Counted from the first letter of the stretch, positions 9,011-17,664 are shown. The stretch: 53,716 bases of DNA from Nostoc sp. FACHB-973 (GCF_014698115.1 NZ_JACJSJ010000054.1:1-53716); one strand, 5' to 3'. Notes: generated from the sequence alone by a model not told the origin. Translations and numbers: made by a program.

Positions 9011-10420
9011 CTATCCGTTGCTAATTTTTTCATCCCAAGGAGCAGGTTTTCTAACTTGTTCCCACACAGGACTATACAAGGCTTCATGTAATTCCCGTGC
9101 CAATTCTACCAGCCCCGTATAACCAGCATAGGCATGATGACGTTCATGATTAATATCCAAAAAAGGAATTTGTGCTTTCAATGCTGTGTATTGATTACCA
9201 GCCCCAGCAATCAACACATCAGCTTTTGTATCCTTGAGTACTTGTAGTAATACCTGGGGAGTTGCTTGGGACAAAACAATGCCATCTTGGCCAAGAAATT
9301 GCCTAATTTTGGCTTTCTCTTCTTCTGAAGTCTTTCCTTCAGTAGTAGCAATAACTTCCATTCCTAAGTCTTTGGCGGCTAAAATAAGTGACCAAGTTTT
9401 TACACCACCAGTAGAAAGAACAATCCGCTTGCCTTTCAACTGAGAACGATAGGGAGCTAAGGCAATATCTAGGGCTGCGGTTTCTTCTGTTATTAATCGT
9501 TCTGCACGTTCTTGAAGTTCGCGTGCAGCGAAACTATCCCCAAGAAATTCGCCTAATGTTGCTGCAACATTTCGCAAGCAATGATTAAGGTTTTCCACAC
9601 CATAGAAAGATTCTTCTATATAGGGAATTCCGTAACGTTCTTCCATTGTTTGTGCCATTTGTATTGCTACATTTGAGCAAAGCACTACATTCAATTTGGC
9701 ACGATGAGCATAGCAAACTTCTTGATAACGAGCATCACCTGTAATTTTGGAGAGAACGCGAATCCCTAATTTCTGGAACAGTGGTAAAACATTCCACGTT
9801 TCACCTGCAACGTTATAGTCACCAACAAGATTAATATCCAATGGCGTAGTAAATTCTGGTTCTGCCGTACCTATGACAGAATTCAATAAAGTTTCATTGC
9901 CGATGCGGTTACCTAAATTTTTACTCCCAAGGAATCCCGGTGAATCGACATAAATAACTGGAATCCCAACTTTATTTGCAGCCAGTTTACAGATACTATC
10001 GATATCATCACCAATCAAAGCAGTGACACAAGTAGCATAGACAAAGATAGCTGGAGGATTATAGCGTTGAGCAATTTCCAGAATGGCTTTGTAAAGCTTC
10101 TTTTCACCACCAAAAACCACATTACTTTCACCAAAGTCAGTAGTAAAAGCAGTTTGGTATAGTTGAGAGCCTGATGAAAGGCTCCCATGAGTTGCCCAAG
10201 GGTTATGAGTGCAGGCAACTGGGCCATGTACTAAATGAACAGCATCAGTAATTGCTCCCACAGAAACCATTGCCCCATCAAAAGGACAATTCCCTTGGGT
10301 TGCACCTGGTTGTGGTAAGTTTTTGCAAGATAGTTTTTTCTTGTCATCCAATTTTTTTCGGTTATGTTTGCAGGCTGTCTCGTTGACTAGTTCGTTGATT
10401 GTTACTTGACTATTTTTCAT
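9011..10420 (-). CDS. nifE: NifE-like nitrogenase cofactor scaffold protein, solitary paralog
   Basis: 469 aa from ATG 10420, with a GAGGAAAG ribosome-binding site; the frame runs on to 10534 without homology. It matches NifE throughout: the N-terminal INELVNETACKHN motif, QPGATQGNCPFDGAM, VHGPVACTHNPW, FGGEKKLYKAI, VYATCVTALIGDD, ITGDARYQEVCYAHRAKLN, and the C-terminal FLDINHERHHAYAGYTG and SPVWEQVRKPAPW. NifE pairs with NifN as the scaffold on which the nitrogenase cofactor matures; the cysteines expected to hold the cluster are kept. No nifN, nifD, nifK or other nif gene is in the window, and the 5' part differs from canonical NifE (for example HNPWATHGS rather than GNSWGSRGS). It may serve an alternative nitrogenase or be an extra copy. 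NifE family is near certain; the exact role is not. Confidence 0.88.
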   Translation of the reverse strand: MKNSQVTINELVNETACKHNRKKLDDKKKLSCKNLPQPGATQGNCPFDGAMVSVGAITDAVHLVHGPVACTHNPWATHGSLSSGSQLYQTAFTTDFGESNVVFGGEKKLYKAILEIAQRYNPPAIFVYATCVTALIGDDIDSICKLAANKVGIPVIYVDSPGFLGSKNLGNRIGNETLLNSVIGTAEPEFTTPLDINLVGDYNVAGETWNVLPLFQKLGIRVLSKITGDARYQEVCYAHRAKLNVVLCSNVAIQMAQTMEERYGIPYIEESFYGVENLNHCLRNVAATLGEFLGDSFAARELQERAERLITEETAALDIALAPYRSQLKGKRIVLSTGGVKTWSLILAAKDLGMEVIATTEGKTSEEEKAKIRQFLGQDGIVLSQATPQVLLQVLKDTKADVLIAGAGNQYTALKAQIPFLDINHERHHAYAGYTGLVELARELHEALYSPVWEQVRKPAPWDEKISNG

Positions 10421-11097
10421 GTCTTTCCTCGCGCTGGAGATGAATACAAAAAAGGTAAAGTGATGTATCAGATAGTGTGACCAAAAGAGTGCAGAGATAC
10501 CGCAGGGTAGGGCATTGAGAGTGGGTGCAGACAAGGGTTAACCCTTGTCTGTACAGGAGTTAGCAGTTATTATTCTCCCCATTTCCCCATCTCCCTACTC
10601 CCCCAAAGTGAAAGTTACAGTAAGATGTGCAGACTAGTATGAATACTTTTTGCTTTTTGCCTTCTTCAAAGAGTGACAAAAAACCGTGACTAAACGATTA
10701 GCACTTTCAGGTGAAACAGCCAACTCCCCTCACATATCCCGTTTCCGAAGAAAGACCTGTTAATGCTTTTGCTATTTCTAGCTTCTTTAATGTCAGCATA
10801 ACATATAGATTCTCAAATAATTTGCTTTTTTAATTATTTGCTATACAAATACTTTGTATGCTAAATATTTAACAGATTTGGATAATGTAGCTTAGCTAAC
10901 ATAATAGTAAAATTATATCCGAGAACAGCTGGTTTACTTGAAATATTACACCTGGTATATTTGTGCGATCGCCCAAGAATCCAGATAGGAAAAAAGTTTA
11001 CAAAATAAAATAACGACTATCTAAACGGTTGTGCATAAATTGCTAAAAATCTACTGAAATATTAAACTTCATCTATTAGCGATCGCCACTGTGTTAA
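10421..11097. other. 677-bp intergenic region between nifE-like and Rpn genes
   Basis: No gene seen. It should hold the promoter of the nifE-like gene on the minus strand. A 24-bp palindrome lies at 10528-10551. The 10790-10920 part is very AT-rich. Two HIP1-type sites lie close to the Rpn start. Confidence 0.5.
10528..10551. repeat. 24-bp perfect palindrome upstream of nifE-like gene
   Basis: CAGACAAGGGTT and its exact complement meet without a spacer, 108 nt before the start codon. Flanks (GTG / TAC) resemble the outer ends of the window's other palindromic repeats, so a dispersed repeat is more likely than an operator. Confidence 0.6.
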
Positions 11098-11961
11098 ATG
11101 TCCTTTGATAACCTCTGCAAACTCCTGTCGGAAAAATATCCAGAACATTTTGCCAGTTGGATTTTGGGTACACCACAAACTGATGTCAAAGTTCTGAAAA
11201 CCGAATTGAGCATTGAACCAATTCGCGCTGATTATGTCACATTTTTACAGCTACAAGGACGCATTCTTCACCTAGAATTTCAAACCAAACTAGAATCTAC
11301 ACCGCCACTACCCTTGCGGATGCTAGATTATTGGGTGCGGTTGTATCGTTTGTATCGCCTACCGATAACGCAAGTTGTCGTGTTATTACTTCCGCCTGGG
11401 CCAGAAACGGTAATTGAAACTGCCTTTGAAATCGAAACTACTCGTCATGAATATCGGGTGATTTGCATGTGGGAAGAAAATCCCGAACCATTCCTGAATG
11501 ACGCCGCTTTATTACCGCTAGCACCACTGGCAGCAACCACCCAACCCCAAGTTTTGTTGCAACAAGTTGTAACCAAAGTTAATCAACTTGAGCCAAGACA
11601 ACGACCAGAAATTTCTGCTTACACCCAAATCTTAGCGGGACTAAAATACAATCAGGACTTGATTCGACAACTATTTCGGGAGGGTATGATGCGGGAGTCA
11701 GTAATTTATCAAGAAATTCTCAGAGAAGGGGAACAACGAGGAGAACAACGAGGACGGGAACAAGGACGGGAACAAGGACGAAAAGCAGAAGGACAATTGC
11801 TGATTCTCCGTCAACTTACTCGACGCGTGGGAGAATTACCCCAAGAGGTGCTAGAGCGGATTGAAACTCTCTCCTTAGAACAATTAGAAAATCTTGGTGA
11901 AGCTTTGTTGGATTTTCAGGCGATCGCCGATCTAGAAGCCTGGTTTAATACATTACAGTAG
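11098..11961 (+). CDS. Rpn family nuclease-like protein with DUF4351 tail
   Basis: 287 aa. The N-terminal ~190 residues match the Rpn/PDDEXK transposase-like family of cyanobacteria. Candidate PD-(D/E)XK residues are the Asp of RADYVTF and the Glu and Gln of LEFQTK. Residues about 205-235 form a charged repeat-like linker (REQGREQGRKAEG). The end (LLILRQLTRRVGELP through LSLEQLENLGEALLDF) is the DUF4351 helical domain. Members of the family in E. coli promote RecA-independent recombination; in cyanobacteria they are numerous and their role is unclear. ATG 11098 begins the recognised homology (MSFDNLCKLLSEKYPEHFA). It converges on the AAA/polyferredoxin gene 50 bp downstream. Confidence 0.85.
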   Translation: MSFDNLCKLLSEKYPEHFASWILGTPQTDVKVLKTELSIEPIRADYVTFLQLQGRILHLEFQTKLESTPPLPLRMLDYWVRLYRLYRLPITQVVVLLLPPGPETVIETAFEIETTRHEYRVICMWEENPEPFLNDAALLPLAPLAATTQPQVLLQQVVTKVNQLEPRQRPEISAYTQILAGLKYNQDLIRQLFREGMMRESVIYQEILREGEQRGEQRGREQGREQGRKAEGQLLILRQLTRRVGELPQEVLERIETLSLEQLENLGEALLDFQAIADLEAWFNTLQ

Positions 11962-12011
11962 CAAAACTCTTAGCACTAAACCAGGCAAAGTCAAAGAATT
12001 TGGGATTGTTG

Positions 12012-14534
12012 TTACAAGACAATAATTGCCCACATACTAACACCAAAAGCGATCGCTGCTAAATGTTGCCCAAGAAGCGAACTCAATGATTGTCGTGCAA
12101 TTTTTTGCGTTAACAATATCGTTAATAACACTGAGAATATTAAAGTTACACCTTGCAAAAAACTAATCACAGCAGGATGAGCAATCAACATTGGCAGTTG
12201 TTCGCCATTCAAACCAAGAGTAGCAAAAGTCACAGGTAAAATCCGTCCGCCTTCACTCAAGCCCAAACGCAGATAATGAGCCAAGTTCCCCCCCAAAACC
12301 AATGGTAAATATCCATAGGCAAGCTCTACAAATGATTTGGGTTTACGGTTAAAGTTGAACAGTTTCAGCAAGCCATAAGCCACCAAGGCAAAAGCCACTG
12401 GGATAATTAACACTAGCAGTGATAATCCTAAGTGTTGCCAAAAATTAGTTAAATCTAGTTGTAACCCTAACCAAGATTGCAACTCTGGCAAGCGATGCAG
12501 ATATACTCCACCTAATAACAAAAACAACAATGCCACTTCATAGGCGCGGGGTACATGGGTTGTCCACAATTCAATACCAGGGGGACGCAAGTTGAATTCT
12601 ACGGAACGATGGGGACAGGCTTTGAGACAAGTCATGCACAAAACGCAATCTCTATTGTCTTCTAACTGCGCTGGGTGAGAATACAAAGGACATCCATTTG
12701 TTTCCATGCCTTCACCTTTTTGTGGTCCACCTTTATAGCATTGATAGGTGGTACAACTGGCAGAACAAATACCTTGTTGTGCCCGGAGTTCCGTCATTGA
12801 AAGTTTGGCAAATAAACCATTCATGCCACCTATGGGGCAGAGATACCGACACCAAAATCGCCGCTCAAAAATTGCAGAAAAAATCATCGCCCCAGCAGTA
12901 ATTAATAACAGCAAACATGCACTCAGGTAAGCTGTATTTTCTAAATGCCAGAGTTCTTCCCATAAGAAAATCAGGGTGAATAAACCAAACATAAACCATC
13001 CGCCCCATTTTTCAGCTTGCTGTCTGGGCCAGCGCTTGAGTTTTCGAGGCCATAACCATAAAGATAACTTTTGGGTAATTTCTCCGTAAATCATGAAGGG
13101 ACAAACAGAACACCAGATACGTCCCAAAAAAGGAAAGAGAAATAGAAAGAAAGGCCACCACCAAGCCCAAAATAAATTTAAGACAAAATTGCGATCGCGG
13201 GTTTGTGGTCCAATAAATAATACCGCAACAATAATTGCAAAAGCTGTTGCAGTAAAACCATAATTAATGCGGTCTGGCCACCAAGCACTCCGTAAAAATT
13301 TGCGTAAATCAGGATAAACATTTAAAAGATTGACTCGAAATCGCTTTTTCTTGGTTTCGGCTGGCCAAAAAATTTCTTCTGTTAATTCACTAGCATTTTC
13401 AGCTTGGACGATCGCTCTTTCAACCAGATTTTTTAATTCTTTGAGATTACCAGGGAAATCATAAGACTGTAAGCGGCGCAAAGCTTCTGGGGTGATGTGC
13501 GGTTTGGGAATGCCTCTAGCCCGAATGTAGAGACTGGTGTAATATTCCACCTGGGCTTGAATATCAGTTTTCCGCAACCGTAGTGGTGGTACTTTAATAA
13601 TGTGACCAACAGAGCGATCGATTGTTGGCAGAGTTTTTTCGGAAACAATGAGAATTCTGGCTCTGCTAGGACGAGGTTCGGCTTCTGGTTCTCCTGAACG
13701 AGTCACAGGGGTATATGTGCCAGTTTTTAGCAACTGCGTCACAGCAGGTAATAACTCTTGGGGTAAGTCTTGAATATTGTTGAGAACGAGAGTACCTTCT
13801 CCCAGCCATTCCAAGAATCCTGGTTTACCGCCGAGGCGACCAAATAAATCTGCACCACTGGTTTGCAAAATACCACAATTGACTTTAATAATTGGTTCTC
13901 GTCTTTTGGGAGAACCAAAGTGAATTAAAGCCGCGATGTTGTCTTTTTCTAACCCTGGTTCCCCGAAAATATCCACTGACTTGCGGTCATTAGCGGCTTC
14001 TCGAATTTGCTCCCGCAGACGTACAGCATAGCGACTTGTACCGACAATTCCCCGTTGCGCTTTGGTGACTAAATATGGTCGCAAAGCTACGGAACGTTCT
14101 TGTTCATAGCCAAGTGCAGATGTGGCTTGAGCTAATTCTTGAACCAATTGACGGGAAAAAGCCTGAGCAATTTCCGGGTATTGGCTGACTAATTCCCGAA
14201 ATTTTTCAGCGGGTACAACCCACAAGTGACATTCTGTGAGGGTAACAATTGTGAATGTGGCTAACTCATCTAATACCAACTCTTGGAGGTGAATGACTGC
14301 TCCGGGAAGGAATCCACGAACTAAAGCTGAGTTCCTGTGATCGGTATTGTCGCATTCAAGTTGACCATCTTTGAGAATGTAAAGTGCTTCTGGGGAAGTA
14401 CCTTCTTCAACAAGGTTTACTTGTGCTGGTACAACTTGTTCTTCCATAACTTGGGCGATCGCATTTAACACCTCAGGTGAGAGAATTCCTAAAGTCGTGC
14501 GCTCTTGTAGCCATGTAACCGTTGGAGATGTCAT
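12012..14534 (-). CDS. CRP-like sensor / degenerate sigma54-activator AAA / NosR-NapH-like polyferredoxin fusion
   Basis: 840 aa with three parts. Residues about 10-150 are a cyclic-nucleotide-binding (CRP-like) fold. Residues about 160-390 resemble the AAA+ domain of sigma54 activators, ending in PPLRLRKTDI and YDFPGNLKELKNLVERAI. However, the P-loop reads GEPGLEKD instead of GxxGxGK(E/T), the Walker B region reads LVLNNIQDL instead of LxLDEI, and no GAFTGA loop is present. Residues about 410-840 are membrane helices with cysteine clusters CSVCP, CRYLCP, CSASCTTYQC and CVLCMTCLKACP, as in NosR/NapH polyferredoxins. Cyanobacteria lack sigma54, so classical activation is unlikely; the AAA part probably serves as a binding or assembly module in a membrane redox protein (inference). 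No helix-turn-helix is seen. The neighbouring nifE-like gene may be a functional partner, but only position suggests it. Confidence 0.85.
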   Translation of the reverse strand: MTSPTVTWLQERTTLGILSPEVLNAIAQVMEEQVVPAQVNLVEEGTSPEALYILKDGQLECDNTDHRNSALVRGFLPGAVIHLQELVLDELATFTIVTLTECHLWVVPAEKFRELVSQYPEIAQAFSRQLVQELAQATSALGYEQERSVALRPYLVTKAQRGIVGTSRYAVRLREQIREAANDRKSVDIFGEPGLEKDNIAALIHFGSPKRREPIIKVNCGILQTSGADLFGRLGGKPGFLEWLGEGTLVLNNIQDLPQELLPAVTQLLKTGTYTPVTRSGEPEAEPRPSRARILIVSEKTLPTIDRSVGHIIKVPPLRLRKTDIQAQVEYYTSLYIRARGIPKPHITPEALRRLQSYDFPGNLKELKNLVERAIVQAENASELTEEIFWPAETKKKRFRVNLLNVYPDLRKFLRSAWWPDRINYGFTATAFAIIVAVLFIGPQTRDRNFVLNLFWAWWWPFFLFLFPFLGRIWCSVCPFMIYGEITQKLSLWLWPRKLKRWPRQQAEKWGGWFMFGLFTLIFLWEELWHLENTAYLSACLLLLITAGAMIFSAIFERRFWCRYLCPIGGMNGLFAKLSMTELRAQQGICSASCTTYQCYKGGPQKGEGMETNGCPLYSHPAQLEDNRDCVLCMTCLKACPHRSVEFNLRPPGIELWTTHVPRAYEVALLFLLLGGVYLHRLPELQSWLGLQLDLTNFWQHLGLSLLVLIIPVAFALVAYGLLKLFNFNRKPKSFVELAYGYLPLVLGGNLAHYLRLGLSEGGRILPVTFATLGLNGEQLPMLIAHPAVISFLQGVTLIFSVLLTILLTQKIARQSLSSLLGQHLAAIAFGVSMWAIIVL

Positions 14535-14696
14535 ATTCGGTTCTCCGTGCAGGTTGTCGTATTAAGGGAATTATCCCTTGAAACCTGGATCAAGAATTCA
14601 AATAAGTTATTGTAAAAAATCATACGGTGTGAAAAGGTCTAATGGCAAAGTTGCACATCTGATGAATTAATTTTGACAATCGATTCCGGAAAAATT

Positions 14697-15332
14697 ATGG
14701 CATTATATCTAGACTCGGCGATCGCATCGGAAGCTGAAATAGTCAAGCATTGGGGTTGGGTAAAGGGTATCACAACTAATCCCACGCTTTTAGCTCAAAG
14801 CGACACCCCACCAGAAACTACGCTAAAAAAATTAGTTACCTTGACAAACGGGCCGTTATATTATCAACTGATGGCGTCTGATAAAGCGGGAATGTTGGCT
14901 GAAGGTAGGAAAGCTTTCGAGATTATTGGTTCGCAAACAATTTTGAAGATTCCCGCAACACCGTTAGGGTTTGAAGTAGTAGCAAGTTTGTCCTCAGAAA
15001 TCACCTGTTCGGTGACAGCAATTTATAGTGCAGCGCAAGCAGTAGTCGCACGGGAAGCCGGAGCAAAAATCGCCATAGCTTATGTAAATCGCGCTACTCG
15101 GTTGTTAGGTGATGGTATTGGCTTAGTCCGGGAGATGGCTAGCGTACTCCAAGGTAGCGACACGGAAATTTTGGCAGCTAGTATTAAATCTCCCCAAGAA
15201 GCAGCCGCTTCCTTGCAAGCCGGGGCGCATCATTTAACTTTACCATTGGCAATGTTGCAGGCGATCGCTACTCATGAATTATCACAAAAAACTGTTGAAG
15301 AATTTGCCGAAAGAGGTATCGGTTTAGAATAA
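14697..15332 (+). CDS. Transaldolase-family aldolase (TalC/FSA-like)
   Basis: 211 aa, the size of the short TalC/MipB/fructose-6-phosphate aldolase subfamily rather than full transaldolase. Motifs fit: the N-terminal LYLDSA, the TTNPTL motif, and ILKIPAT, whose Lys should form the Schiff base. The fold is a TIM barrel and the enzyme is cytoplasmic. It either transfers a dihydroxyacetone unit between sugar phosphates or cleaves fructose 6-phosphate; sequence reading cannot decide. A TTG at 14673 lies in frame upstream, but ATG 14697 starts the homology. The gene is divergent from the large AAA/polyferredoxin gene, with 162 bp between the two starts for both promoters. Confidence 0.85.
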   Translation: MALYLDSAIASEAEIVKHWGWVKGITTNPTLLAQSDTPPETTLKKLVTLTNGPLYYQLMASDKAGMLAEGRKAFEIIGSQTILKIPATPLGFEVVASLSSEITCSVTAIYSAAQAVVAREAGAKIAIAYVNRATRLLGDGIGLVREMASVLQGSDTEILAASIKSPQEAAASLQAGAHHLTLPLAMLQAIATHELSQKTVEEFAERGIGLE

Positions 15333-15386
15333 TTCGTAATGGGCTTCGCCCCGCTTCGCTAACGTAATTCGTAATTCGTAATTAAT

Positions 15387-15479
15387 ATGAGTTTGTCAGA
15401 TGTCCCTAATCTCTGGGTTCCTCTAGTGCTTTTAGGTTTTATTGTTCTAGCTGCTGTATTTTTCAGTCGCAGTAGTTGA
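15387..15479 (+). CDS. Possible 30-aa single-helix membrane protein
   Basis: ATG 15387 to TGA 15479 encodes 30 residues: a short polar start (MSLSDVPNLW), one hydrophobic helix (VPLVLLGFIVLAAVFF), then SRSS. The pattern is that of the tiny one-helix subunits common in photosynthetic complexes, but I cannot match it to a known Psb, Psa or Pet subunit. There is no clear ribosome-binding site, and the 5' flank is a repeat (GTAATTC heptamers, 15357-15382), so it may be chance. It follows the aldolase by 54 bp on the same strand. Confidence 0.35.
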   Translation: MSLSDVPNLWVPLVLLGFIVLAAVFFSRSS

Positions 15480-15673
15480 TATAGCAGTTTCCTACCACAT
15501 GAGGTACAGAAATAGGGCTTACGCAATAACTCTCTGAAACTCTGATTTCTCCGTGTCCTCTGCGTCCTCTGCGGTTCGATTTTCCGACCTGTACACTTGG
15601 TCGTTCAATGTCGTGTGCAAGCATGGATGGGAAAACGACTTAGCAAACGGCGTAGAACTGCACAAAGCGAGTT
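15480..15673. other. Intergenic repeat debris
   Basis: It contains CATGAGGTACAGAAATAGGGCTTACGCAA-type ends shared by several elements here, and a CTCTGCGTCCTCTGCGG motif that recurs at 23975, 36770 and 38180. No gene is supported. Confidence 0.4.
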
Positions 15674-15862
15674 ATATCATGTCCGGTAAAGGATTTATTA
15701 TTTAGCATGACGGAAAGACGCGGGGACGCGGGGAAATTTTACAGCTATTTTCAGGTAAATAGACCACACGCTAGGGGCACAGCATTGCTGTGCCCTTACG
15801 ACAGATGTGCTTCAAATACATGAAAACTGCTGTAATGATAAGTGATTAGCCGGACATGATAT
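15674..15862. mobile_element. 189-bp element bounded by 13-bp inverted repeats
   Basis: ATATCATGTCCGG at 15674-15686 is exactly inverted at 15850-15862, and weaker similarity continues inward for about 17 nt. There is no ORF inside. The interior carries a GGGGCACAGCATTGCTGTGCCC palindrome (15772-15798). The right end abuts a transposase-like relic. Confidence 0.5.
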
Positions 15863-15981
15863 TACTACGACCATCGCGCTATTACTGGCTTGCCTTCTCA
15901 ATTGGTCTGCGCTACTAGAGTCAAAGCGACTGAGGCTTTGAAATTGGCTAAAAGCCTGAAAAAAAAAGGCAAGACGGTTAC
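15863..15981 (+). pseudogene. Relic resembling the N-terminal part of an IS200/IS605 TnpB-type transposase
   Basis: The frame reads YYDHRAITGLPSQLVC, then ATRVKATEALKLAKSLKKKG. This resembles the region around the TGLPSQL-type motif of OrfB/TnpB proteins. No start, catalytic DDE residues or zinc ribbon remain, and a stop codon lies just upstream at the element border. From about 15982 the sequence becomes another repeat (GCGCCCCTACAAATTTCTGTACC, split here for length: GCGCCCCTAC then AAATTTCTGTACC), also found at 17655. Confidence 0.4.
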
Positions 15982-16080
15982 TATGCGCCCCTACAAATTT
16001 CTGTACCTGATGTGATTGGCAAGCCCTACATAAAGAATTCTCGCGCAGACAATCTTCATAGACTTTAACTTCCTAATATT

Positions 16081-16269
16081 GCCCTGCACCTTTGATGCAT
16101 CGCCCTGCACCTTTGATGCATCGCCCTGCAACTTAGATGCATCGCCCTGCACCTTTGTTGCATCGCCCCGCACCTTTGATGCATCGCCCCGCACCTTTGA
16201 TGCATCGCCCCGCACCTTTGATGCATCGCCCTGCACCTTAGATGCATCGACCTGCAACTTAGATACAAG
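16081..16269. repeat. 21-bp minisatellite, nine units
   Basis: Nine head-to-tail copies of a 21-bp unit whose consensus is GCCCTGCACCTTTGATGCAT plus C. Differences are mainly T/C at position 5 and A for C or T at two sites. Since 21 is a multiple of three, long frames stay open on both strands; the minus-strand frame gives DASKVQG/DASKVRG heptads (frame 15991-16287), the plus-strand frame gives DASPCTF repeats. The last unit holds the stop codon of the MFS gene. I see no ribosome-binding site making either frame a convincing gene. Confidence 0.85.
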
Positions 16270-17452
16270 TGCAATACCTAAATACAAAAAATATCACAAC
16301 TGCAAAACCCGTCGCCGCATAATATACGCTACTAATGCCGCCGAAACCAAAGGCATAGCCCATCAACAGCGGTCCTAATGTTTGCCCTAAACCGAAGAAT
16401 GTCCCGTTCACTGATATGATTGTCGCCAAATATTCTTTTGGTGCTAAATCTGCTAACAGTGTTTGGATGCTAGGAAAACCAATGCCAAGACCAATACCAA
16501 AAATTATGCTGGGGATTAATAGTAACCAGAGATTTGGCACAAAAGGAATAATTAACATAGCTAAAGCGTAAAAAACATAAGATGCACTAATTAAATTGGC
16601 GGGGGGAAATCTTCTAGCTAATCTGCCTAACTGGGAAGCTGCAATAGTAATTGATATAGAAACACTAGAGAGTAATAATCCAATGATAGTAGGTGGTGCT
16701 TTGAAGGTATCGTTAATTAGCTGTGGTAAATAGGTGACATAAGCACCATAAAGGAAAACAAAGTTAGCTGCACTGGCAATAAAAAGTCCGAATAATTGGC
16801 GATTTTTGAGGACTTTTACCGCATTCCTTAAATATTGTTTTAAATTGCGATCGCCTTGCGGTTCTGGATTCTTGAGTCCCAACAACACCAGCAATCCCAG
16901 AGGAATCGCTAATATCGGCAACATAAAAGGATAATACCAACCCATTGTTGCCAATGTACCACCAATTATGGGATAAGTTGCGGTGCCAACGCTGCTGACA
17001 CTGGCGCTGTAACCCATTGCCTGAGTACGTCTCTCTCCTGTATATAAATCACCGATTAAAGTGATACTCAAAGAAAGCAAAGGAGCAGCGCCAATTCCTT
17101 GTAGTAAACGCAACCATAGCAATAAATTAAAATCGCGGGCAAAGGCGCAAGCTGTACCAGCAAAGCCAAATAAAAACAGTGAAGGAACGATAATTCTCTT
17201 TCTACCCCATCTATCGGCAAAGATGCCGATGATTGGCCCTAAAACCAGAGATGGTAATGTAAAGAATGTAATTAATAAACCCAAATCTTGGGGATTGATA
17301 TTTAACTCTTTGACTAACTTGGGAAAAGCCGGAGTTACGCTGGAAACTCCGATAACACCAATCAAAGAAACTGCACAAACTATCTGAAAATTTAGCTCTA
17401 GATAAACAGGTTTTTTCCGCTCAAATTGGCTGTTATCTTTTGGTGAATTCAT
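16259..17452 (-). CDS. MFS transporter
   Basis: 397 aa with about twelve hydrophobic segments. The signature between helices 2 and 3 is present (GIFADRWGRKRIIVPS), as is the helix 4-5 region with RLLQGIGAAPLLS. This is a drug:proton antiporter-like major facilitator, membrane located; the substrate cannot be deduced. The final residues (FRYCTCI) and stop lie in the first 21-bp unit of the minisatellite as read on the minus strand, so the repeat has probably replaced the original C-terminus. The start MNSPKDNSQFERKK precedes the first helix. Downstream there is no partner gene; upstream on the same strand is rubrerythrin, about 380 bp away and separated by a strong hairpin. Confidence 0.85.
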   Translation of the reverse strand: MNSPKDNSQFERKKPVYLELNFQIVCAVSLIGVIGVSSVTPAFPKLVKELNINPQDLGLLITFFTLPSLVLGPIIGIFADRWGRKRIIVPSLFLFGFAGTACAFARDFNLLLWLRLLQGIGAAPLLSLSITLIGDLYTGERRTQAMGYSASVSSVGTATYPIIGGTLATMGWYYPFMLPILAIPLGLLVLLGLKNPEPQGDRNLKQYLRNAVKVLKNRQLFGLFIASAANFVFLYGAYVTYLPQLINDTFKAPPTIIGLLLSSVSISITIAASQLGRLARRFPPANLISASYVFYALAMLIIPFVPNLWLLLIPSIIFGIGLGIGFPSIQTLLADLAPKEYLATIISVNGTFFGLGQTLGPLLMGYAFGFGGISSVYYAATGFAVVIFFVFRYCTCI

Positions 17453-17473
17453 GAGATTACCCTGGTGTATAAA

Positions 17474-17506
17474 GTCAGAATTCAGAATTCAGAATTCAGA
17501 ATTCAG
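17474..17506. repeat. GAATTCA heptamer tandem repeat
   Basis: Four-plus head-to-tail copies of AGAATTC just upstream of the MFS start. The same heptamer recurs at about 18745, 38040, 43481, 49460, 49608, 52618 and 52781. Confidence 0.8.
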
Positions 17507-17636
17507 GAGTTAGAAGAGTTAAAAAATGAGGAGAACCTCTGATGCATGAATATACCAATCATACTAGACTCTTTTAAAAAATAATTTAGAATTCAGGAAT
17601 TAGAATATAGCATTTCTCGCTTTTGTGAGGCACAAG

Positions 17637-17664
17637 GTAGGGGCGCATAGCTATGCGCCCCTAC
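17637..17664. repeat. Palindromic dispersed repeat (GTAGGGGCGCATAGC type)
   Basis: A perfect 28-bp palindrome, centre GCATAGCTATGC, nested between outer inverted ends TGAGGCACA (17626) and TGTACCTCA (to 17680). This gives the larger form of the element. Confidence 0.8.

Noticed and set aside
10421..10534. Upstream in-frame extension of the NifE-like protein
   Set aside because: No NifE homology, and ATG 10420 has a good ribosome-binding site.
13433..13648. Small ORFs opposite or within the AAA/polyferredoxin gene
   Set aside because: Shadow frames of a strongly conserved coding sequence.
15991..16287. DASKVQG-repeat protein on the minus strand
   Set aside because: It starts inside the MFS gene in another frame and is open only because of the 21-bp repeat; kept as a repeat feature.
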